Source: Oscillospiraceae bacterium (GTDB taxonomy: Bacteria > Bacillota > Clostridia > Oscillospirales > Ruminococcaceae). Taken from it: a stretch of DNA of 11,746 nucleotides. The DNA is taken from NCBI GenBank assembly GCA_020024175.1, contig JAHHUB010000037.1, positions 1 to 11,746 of the forward strand, written 5' to 3'. The first letter of the stretch is position 1. Each line of letters opens with the position of its first letter. The position numbers were made by a program, and so were the translations under genes. Positions 6,705-11,746 of this stretch are shown here, piece after piece. The notes below the pieces were generated by a model, which had not been told where the DNA came from, made no database searches, and was given only the letters and a program-made list of their open reading frames with translations.

Positions 6705-9700
6705 ATGTATTTACTTAATGCGGTTTTAATTGTTGATGATAGTGTTGTAAACAGAAGATTGTTATCAGATATTTTAGTTAAGGATTATTATATAATATGG
6801 GCGGAAAATGGTGCTGAAGCTTTAAAAGTGTTATCAAAGAGCGGACTTAAAATTTCGGCTGTTGTGCTGGATTTGATTATGCCTGTAATGGACGGTTTTG
6901 AATTTATGGAGGAACTGTCTAAACACAGTGAATATAAAGACATACCTGTTATTATAACTACAGCACAAAACGATAAGGAAAGCGAACTAAAAGCTTTGAA
7001 ATGTGGTGCATGGGATTTTGTCAGCAAACCCTATCAGCCTGAAATTTTGAAATTCAGGCTTAAAAATGCCATTGAACGCAGTGAATTATCTGCTTATAAG
7101 AAGCTTAAATATCTTTCACAATTTGATGAACTTACAGATGTATATAATAAATCAAAATTTGTCAGTGATACAACAGATTTAATAAAAAGCGAAAAATTTG
7201 TAAATCTTGCTCTTTTTAGATTTGATATTGACAAATTTTCCCTTATAAATACATTTTTCGGATATAAAGAAGGGGACAATCTTATCAGATATTGTGCAGA
7301 AATGATAGATAAAATCTGCAGAAAAAGAAAAATTGCCACATACGGACGAATTAGAGCAGATGTTTTTGCATTCTGTACATCTTTGGAAAGTTTATCAGAA
7401 ATAGAAGAAATAACAAATACAATAAATACAGAATTAAACAAGTATAATATAAATTTTACCTTGGTGCCTTCTGTTTCGGTTTACATTATTAATGATAAAG
7501 ATGTACCAGTAAATCTTATGTTGGACTATGCCGAATTGGCTACCAAAACAATAAAAGGAAATTATATGAAGCTTTATGCCGTTTATGAAAGCTGGATGTA
7601 TAAAGAAAGTGCTGACAGGCAAACAATTATAAATGAAATGGGTAAAGCTTTATCAAATAATCAATTTGTAGTTTACTATCAGCCTAAATATGATGTTGAA
7701 ACTTTTAAAATAAGCGGTGCAGAAGCTTTGGTAAGATGGATACATCCCACAAAAGGTATTGTTTCTCCTGCAAAATTTCTTCCAATATTTGAAGAAAGCG
7801 GATTTATAACCAAAATGGATTATTATATTTGGGAACAGGTCTGCATTGATATGAGAAGATGGCTTGATGATGGAATTGATGTAAAACCTATTTCAATTAA
7901 TGTATCAAGAGTAGATTTATTTGCTCATGATTTAGTTGAAACACTTTGCAATTTGACAAATCAATATAATATTCCAAGAGAATTGTTACAGCTTGAAATA
8001 ACCGAAAGTGTTTATGTATATGACAGTCAATTTATTAAGAAAATTGTCAGAAAACTCCATGATAAAGGTTTTATAATACTTATGGACGATTTTGGAAGCG
8101 GTTTTTCATCACTTAATATTCTTAAAGAAATTGATATTGATGTGCTTAAAATTGATATGAAATTCTTTGAAAAAGCAGGGGATGAAGGAAAAGGAAAAAC
8201 CATTGTTACATCTGTTATATGTATGGCAAACGGACTTAATATTTCCACTGTGGCAGAAGGGGTAGAAGATGAAGAACAAGTTTCGTTTTTAAAAAGCATA
8301 GGCTGTGATATAATACAGGGATATTATTTTTCAAAAGCTGTCCCAAAAGATATATATTATCAGCTTATAAAAGAAAATAAAATTTTTCAAAATGTGGAGC
8401 AGATAACTGAAGAAAAAGTGAATACATGGCTTACTTCTCCTCAGATGCAAATGATGTTTTCTACTTTGCCCCAGCCCATAGCTCTTTATCATGTGAGTGA
8501 AGAGACAATAAAAACCCTTTATGTAAATGGAACCTATACTAGTCTTTTTGGAAATGACAGTAAAGTTTTGACTACTAATCTGCCAAAACAAAAAAATAAT
8601 GATGCATATATATTTAACTTTAAAGATTTTTTTAATGATGTTATAATAAATAAAACAGGAAAAGATTTTAAATATATTGCCGTTATAAATAAAAAACAAG
8701 TCAGTATTAAACTTCGTCTTATTTATTTAAGCAGACTGGGCAATAATCACCTGGTTTTAGCAATATTCTATAATTCCAATGACAGAAAACAAATTACAGG
8801 TAAACTAAGACTGAAATCCGGAAAAATCTCAGATAATAAAAATCACAACACAGTAAATACAATGCTGGTAGTAGACAATATGCAAACTAACAGAATGATT
8901 ATTAAAAAATTGTTTGAGGACTCCTATAATGTTTTGGAAGCAGAAAATGGTTTACAAGCTTTGGATATTTTAAACAGCAGATGCGGAGATATAGATATAA
9001 TACTTTTGGATTTAATGATGCCTGTAATGGATGGAATTACGTTTTTGAATTATAAAAGGCAAAACAGCGACTATGATGATATACCTGTTATTATCATAAC
9101 ATCCAGCGACTCACCTGATCAGCAGCTTAAAACCATGAAATTAGGTGCAAGTGACTATATTTCCAAACCTTTTATGCCGGATGTAGTAAAAAGACGTGTA
9201 AACAATTTTGTGAAATCCAGAAAAAAATTAAATCATGTAATGAAAGAATACAATACATTAGTTAAAAAAGCACAATATGATTTGCTTACAGGAATTTATA
9301 ACAGAAGTACTGCTCAGGATATTATAATTAAAGCTCTGTATGTCAACAGTGGTCAAACCAATGCCTTTATTATGATGGATGTGGATAAATTTAAACATAT
9401 AAATGATACCTATGGTCATAATATAGGTGATATAGTGCTAAGAACCGTTGCAGATACTTTAAAAGAAACTTTTAGAAGCAGTGATGTGATAGCCCGTTTT
9501 GGAGGAGATGAATTTTGTGTGCTTATGCAAAATATTACTTGTGAATCTGATGTAATAAAAAAATGTCAGGAGTTCAGAGAAAAATTATCAGGTAAATCCA
9601 TAAGTACATTTGATATTCATGCCAATATGTCAATAGGTTATTGCATTGATAACAACAATATGATGTTTGAGAGTATTTATCAGCAGGCGGATAAAGCTTT

Positions 9701-9770
9701 GTACAAATCTAAACGAAAAGGTACATCACTTATAACAGGCTATAATTCGATTAATAGTACAGAAGAATAA
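6705..9770 (+). CDS. Two-receiver c-di-GMP regulator: REC-GGDEF(degenerate)-EAL-PAS-like-REC-GGDEF
   Basis: A cytoplasmic protein of 1,021 residues with no membrane segment, predicted both to break down and to make c-di-GMP under phosphorelay control. Domains: REC1 (about 5-125; acid pair D11/D12, phospho-acceptor D56, T86, K108, all intact); GGDEF1 (about 132-290; signature changed to RADVF at 217-221, so inactive as a cyclase); EAL phosphodiesterase (about 308-553; E340-A-L, E431, D461/D462, K482, E518 and Q538 present, so likely active); a PAS-like region (about 570-690); REC2 (about 720-835; D769, T799, K821, but one pocket acid is Asn, D724/N725); GGDEF2 (about 858-1015; DVDKFKHIND at 892-901, GGDEF at 933-937, inhibitory site RSSD at 924-927). 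Start: ATG 6705 has GGAG (6687-6690) upstream, though 14 nt away. GTG 6690 would add five residues but overlaps that site. No sensor kinase is adjacent, so the phospho-donor and output are unknown. Confidence 0.93.
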   Translation: MYLLNAVLIVDDSVVNRRLLSDILVKDYYIIWAENGAEALKVLSKSGLKISAVVLDLIMPVMDGFEFMEELSKHSEYKDIPVIITTAQNDKESELKALKCGAWDFVSKPYQPEILKFRLKNAIERSELSAYKKLKYLSQFDELTDVYNKSKFVSDTTDLIKSEKFVNLALFRFDIDKFSLINTFFGYKEGDNLIRYCAEMIDKICRKRKIATYGRIRADVFAFCTSLESLSEIEEITNTINTELNKYNINFTLVPSVSVYIINDKDVPVNLMLDYAELATKTIKGNYMKLYAVYESWMYKESADRQTIINEMGKALSNNQFVVYYQPKYDVETFKISGAEALVRWIHPTKGIVSPAKFLPIFEESGFITKMDYYIWEQVCIDMRRWLDDGIDVKPISINVSRVDLFAHDLVETLCNLTNQYNIPRELLQLEITESVYVYDSQFIKKIVRKLHDKGFIILMDDFGSGFSSLNILKEIDIDVLKIDMKFFEKAGDEGKGKTIVTSVICMANGLNISTVAEGVEDEEQVSFLKSIGCDIIQGYYFSKAVPKDIYYQLIKENKIFQNVEQITEEKVNTWLTSPQMQMMFSTLPQPIALYHVSEETIKTLYVNGTYTSLFGNDSKVLTTNLPKQKNNDAYIFNFKDFFNDVIINKTGKDFKYIAVINKKQVSIKLRLIYLSRLGNNHLVLAIFYNSNDRKQITGKLRLKSGKISDNKNHNTVNTMLVVDNMQTNRMIIKKLFEDSYNVLEAENGLQALDILNSRCGDIDIILLDLMMPVMDGITFLNYKRQNSDYDDIPVIIITSSDSPDQQLKTMKLGASDYISKPFMPDVVKRRVNNFVKSRKKLNHVMKEYNTLVKKAQYDLLTGIYNRSTAQDIIIKALYVNSGQTNAFIMMDVDKFKHINDTYGHNIGDIVLRTVADTLKETFRSSDVIARFGGDEFCVLMQNITCESDVIKKCQEFREKLSGKSISTFDIHANMSIGYCIDNNNMMFESIYQQADKALYKSKRKGTSLITGYNSINSTEE

Positions 9771-9772
9771 TA

Positions 9773-9809
9773 AAAAAGCTGCGGCAATGTTTATCTGCCG
9801 CAGCTTTTT
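9773..9809. terminator. Bidirectional terminator between the c-di-GMP gene and glyS
   Basis: A perfect 14-bp stem (9773-9786 / 9796-9809) has a GC-rich core, GCTGCGGCA, and a 9-nt loop. It has T-runs on both strands (TTTTT at 9805-9809 on +, six A at 9772-9777 giving U's on -). It lies 2 nt after one gene and about 70 nt after the end of the convergent glyS, so it can serve both. Confidence 0.93.
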
Positions 9810-9878
9810 ATGTAATGTGCTTAAAATCCCATAGATATAATACGGATATTATTTTTTTAAAACCCTGAATTTAAAAAA

Positions 9879-11276
9879 CTATTTTACTTCAAATTCCAAT
9901 TTTTTCAAAATGTAGTGTGAAAGTTTTGCAATAGGCATTCTTTCTTGTTCCATTGTATCTCTGTTTCTGACAGTTACACAGCCATCTTCTTTTGAATCAA
10001 AGTCATATGTAATGCAGAAAGGTGTACCGATTTCATCCTGTCTGCGATAGCGTTTACCGATAGAACCTGCATCATCAAAATCAACCATGAAGAATTTGGA
10101 AAGTTCGTTATAAATTTCTTCAGCTTCTGCATTGAGTTTTTTGGATAATGGAAGTACACAAGCCTTAAACGGAGCCAAAGCTGGGTGAAGATGAAGAACT
10201 GTTCTTGTTTCTTTCTTGTCGCCTTCGCCAATTTCTTCTTCGTCATAGGCGTCACAAAGGAATGCCAAAGCAACACGGTCAGCACCCAAAGATGGTTCAA
10301 TAACATATGGAATGTATTTTTCATTAGTTTCTGGGTCAAAGTACTCAAGAGTTTTTCCGGAAACATTGCTGTGCTGTGTAAGGTCAAAATCAGTTCTGTC
10401 AGCAATTCCCCAAAGTTCTCCAAATCCGAAAGGATAAACAAATTCAATATCTGTTGTAGCTTTGGAATAGTGTGAAAGTTCCTTTTGTTCATGATCTCTG
10501 AATCTGAGGTTTTCCGGCTTTATACCAAGACCCAAAAGCCAGTTCATACAGAAATTCTTCCAATAATTGAACCATTCCAAGTCAGTATCAGGTTTGCAGA
10601 AGAATTCAAGTTCCATTTGTTCAAATTCACGGGTTCTGAAAGTGAAGTTTCCGGGAGTAATTTCATTTCTGAAAGATTTACCGATTTGTCCTATGCCAAA
10701 AGGAACTTTTTTTCTGGAAGTTCTTTGAGCATTTGCAAAGTTTACAAAAATACCCTGAGCTGTTTCGGGGCGGAGATAAATTTCACTTTGCTTATCTTCG
10801 GTAACACCTTGAAAAGTTTTAAACATAAGATTGAATTTTCTTATATCGGTGAAATTGCTTTTTCCGCAATTAGGGCAGACAATTTCATGTTCTTTAATAT
10901 AATCCATCATTTGCTGATCGCTCCAGCCGTTAGGTTCAGTACCTGTAGCCTGTTCAATAAGTTTATCGGCTCTGTGACGGGTTTTACATTCTTTACAGTC
11001 CATAAGAGGATCAGTAAATCCACCAACATGACCTGATGCAACCCATACTTGTGGATTCATTAAAATTGCACTGTCAAGTCCTATATTGTATTTGGATTCT
11101 TGAATAAATTTTTTCCACCAAGCTTTTTTTACATTGTTTTTGAATTCAACTCCCAAAGGACCGTAATCCCATGTATTGGAGATACCGCCATAGATTTCTG
11201 AGCCCGGATATACAAAACCTCTGTTTTTACACAAAGCAACAATTTGATCCATTGTTTTTTCAGTATTTTTAAGCAT
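9879..11276 (-). CDS. glyS: Glycyl-tRNA synthetase, alpha2 type (EC 6.1.1.14)
   Basis: It charges tRNA-Gly with glycine using ATP. This is the single-chain dimeric class II enzyme, not the GlyQ/GlyS tetramer. Seen in order: the N-terminal glycine-site segment YPGSEIYGGISNTWDYGPLG (23-42); a four-Cys zinc-type insertion (C94, C97, C134, C137); RPETAQGIF (169-177); class II motif 2 around FRNEITPGNFTFRTREFEQ (202-220); motif 3, EPSLGADRVALAFL (327-340); and a C-terminal anticodon-binding domain (about 360-465). At 465 residues it is full length. ATG 11276 has a perfect AGGAGG (11291-11286) 9 nt upstream. It is convergent with the c-di-GMP gene and has its own promoter. Its leader is too short for a T-box. 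Confidence 0.97.
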   Translation of the reverse strand: MLKNTEKTMDQIVALCKNRGFVYPGSEIYGGISNTWDYGPLGVEFKNNVKKAWWKKFIQESKYNIGLDSAILMNPQVWVASGHVGGFTDPLMDCKECKTRHRADKLIEQATGTEPNGWSDQQMMDYIKEHEIVCPNCGKSNFTDIRKFNLMFKTFQGVTEDKQSEIYLRPETAQGIFVNFANAQRTSRKKVPFGIGQIGKSFRNEITPGNFTFRTREFEQMELEFFCKPDTDLEWFNYWKNFCMNWLLGLGIKPENLRFRDHEQKELSHYSKATTDIEFVYPFGFGELWGIADRTDFDLTQHSNVSGKTLEYFDPETNEKYIPYVIEPSLGADRVALAFLCDAYDEEEIGEGDKKETRTVLHLHPALAPFKACVLPLSKKLNAEAEEIYNELSKFFMVDFDDAGSIGKRYRRQDEIGTPFCITYDFDSKEDGCVTVRNRDTMEQERMPIAKLSHYILKKLEFEVK

Positions 11277-11322
11277 TATTATTGTCCTCCTTTTAATAGA
11301 AAAATTTGAAAATCTATAATTA

Positions 11323-11351
11323 ATGATACCTCTTTAATAAAAAATAGTCAA
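11323..11351 (-). promoter_or_regulatory. Sigma-A-type promoter of glyS
   Basis: On the - strand TTGACT (11351-11346) is followed after exactly 17 nt by TATCAT (11328-11323). The predicted start is near 11316, leaving a leader of roughly 40 nt that ends in the AGGAGG site. This is the best promoter match in the gap, and it places glyS in its own transcript. Confidence 0.72.
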
Positions 11352-11390
11352 GAAAAAAATGCAGAAACATAGGTATATAAAGGAAGTTTA

Positions 11391-11441
11391 TAACAAAATA
11401 ACTTCTTTTAAACAATATATCTAAAAGAAGTTATTTTGTTA
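11391..11441 (-). terminator. Perfect 20-bp inverted repeat, likely terminator of the small exported-peptide gene
   Basis: The arms at 11391-11410 and 11422-11441 are exact inverted complements with an 11-nt loop. Read on the - strand it starts 38 nt after the small gene's stop and ends in TTATTTTGTTATAAA, a broken U-tract. The stem is AT-rich, so termination may be incomplete, with some read-through into glyS. The + strand also shows TTATTTTGTT at the arm's end, so it could work in either direction. Confidence 0.65.
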
Positions 11442-11478
11442 AATTTGTATTTGCAAACTGCAAACTATATTTGTTTTA

Positions 11479-11694
11479 TCAGAAAGGGTCTTTTTTATCC
11501 TGAGGAGCTTCTTCATCATAATCCGCTGTACTTGAATTGTTAAGTCCGCAGGCATTATTTGAAGATTTTGCTGTCAAAATTTCTTCTGTCTGATTAATCT
11601 GTATTTCATTTATTAAGGTTGTTTTTTCACTGTTTATTGCAAAAGCTGCAATTAAACTTATGGAAATAACAGCTGCAGTTATAATTTTTTTCAT
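11479..11694 (-). CDS. Small exported peptide of unknown function
   Basis: I do not recognise this 71-residue protein. It begins MKK, then an uninterrupted hydrophobic stretch (about residues 4-20), then Ala-Phe-Ala at 17-19, which fits a type I signal peptidase site (AFA before INSEK). The predicted mature part, about 52 residues, is polar and rich in Asn, Ser and Thr. It has a single Cys (C49) and an acidic tail (DYDEEAPQDKKDPF). A single uncleaved membrane anchor is the alternative. The start is very well supported: a perfect AGGAGG lies 6 nt before the ATG, and a -10 box lies further up. No lipobox, bacteriocin leader or double-glycine motif is seen. It could be an envelope peptide, a secreted signal precursor or simply a small hypothetical protein. 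Any partner upstream is outside the window. Confidence 0.72.
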   Translation of the reverse strand: MKKIITAAVISISLIAAFAINSEKTTLINEIQINQTEEILTAKSSNNACGLNNSSTADYDEEAPQDKKDPF

Positions 11695-11727
11695 ATATTA
11701 CCTCCTTTATTTGAATTTGTCTAGTTT

Positions 11728-11733
11728 AGTATA
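11728..11733 (-). promoter_or_regulatory. Candidate -10 box of the small exported-peptide gene
   Basis: TATACT on the - strand lies about 21 nt before the AGGAGG site. The matching -35 position would fall just past the window's end, so the promoter cannot be confirmed here. Confidence 0.4.
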
Positions 11734-11746
11734 CAATAAATAAATG

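Noticed and set aside
6560..9770. Functional link between the hut operon and the c-di-GMP gene
   Set aside because: They are separated by a strong terminator and a new promoter. Adjacency alone does not support joint regulation.
10485..11036. 183-codon open frame on the + strand inside glyS
   Set aside because: It is antisense to class II motif 2 and the zinc-type region of GlyRS, with no start signal.
11479..11694. Small peptide as a Phr/AIP-type signal or a bacteriocin
   Set aside because: No double-glycine leader, lanthipeptide Cys/Thr pattern, cyclisation motif or partner gene is visible in the window. It is left as unknown.

Overview
The window is AT-rich, compactly coded DNA with strong AGGAG-type ribosome binding sites and U-tailed hairpin terminators. 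Together with the single-chain (alpha2) glycyl-tRNA synthetase and the gene families present, this points to a low-GC Firmicute, most likely an anaerobic amino-acid-fermenting member of the Clostridia. The genus cannot be told from the sequence alone. I see no mobile element, CRISPR array, rRNA or tRNA.

Positions 1-6554 hold a five-gene histidine-degradation operon on the + strand: hutH (histidine ammonia-lyase), hutU (urocanase, the long form), hutI (imidazolonepropionase), ftcD (glutamate formimidoyltransferase) and a cyclodeaminase/cyclohydrolase gene of the FTCD_C family. Together they take histidine through urocanate, imidazolone propionate and formiminoglutamate to glutamate. The one-carbon unit passes to tetrahydrofolate, giving 5-formimino-THF and then 5,10-methenyl-THF plus ammonia. 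The gaps are short (43, 85, 27 and 12 nt). A perfect hairpin lies in the hutU-hutI gap, and a strong intrinsic terminator closes the operon. The conserved N-terminus of HutH reads through a codon where ATG is expected but AGG is present.

Positions 6588-9809 hold a separately transcribed gene with its own promoter and terminator. It encodes a roughly 1,020-residue cytoplasmic c-di-GMP protein with the order REC, degenerate GGDEF, EAL, PAS-like region, REC, intact GGDEF. It appears able both to hydrolyse and to make c-di-GMP, and it looks like a duplicated REC-GGDEF unit whose copies have diverged. This is the most unusual gene in the window.

Positions 9879-11351 hold the convergent glyS gene on the - strand. 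It has a clear promoter and only a short leader, so there is no room for a T-box. Upstream of it, also on the - strand, is a small gene (11479-11694) for a 71-residue peptide with a signal sequence and an acidic mature part. A perfect 20-bp inverted repeat follows that gene and is its likely terminator. Most of the window is ordinary metabolism and housekeeping. The items worth a second look are the hutH start, the long urocanase, the two-headed c-di-GMP regulator and the small exported peptide.
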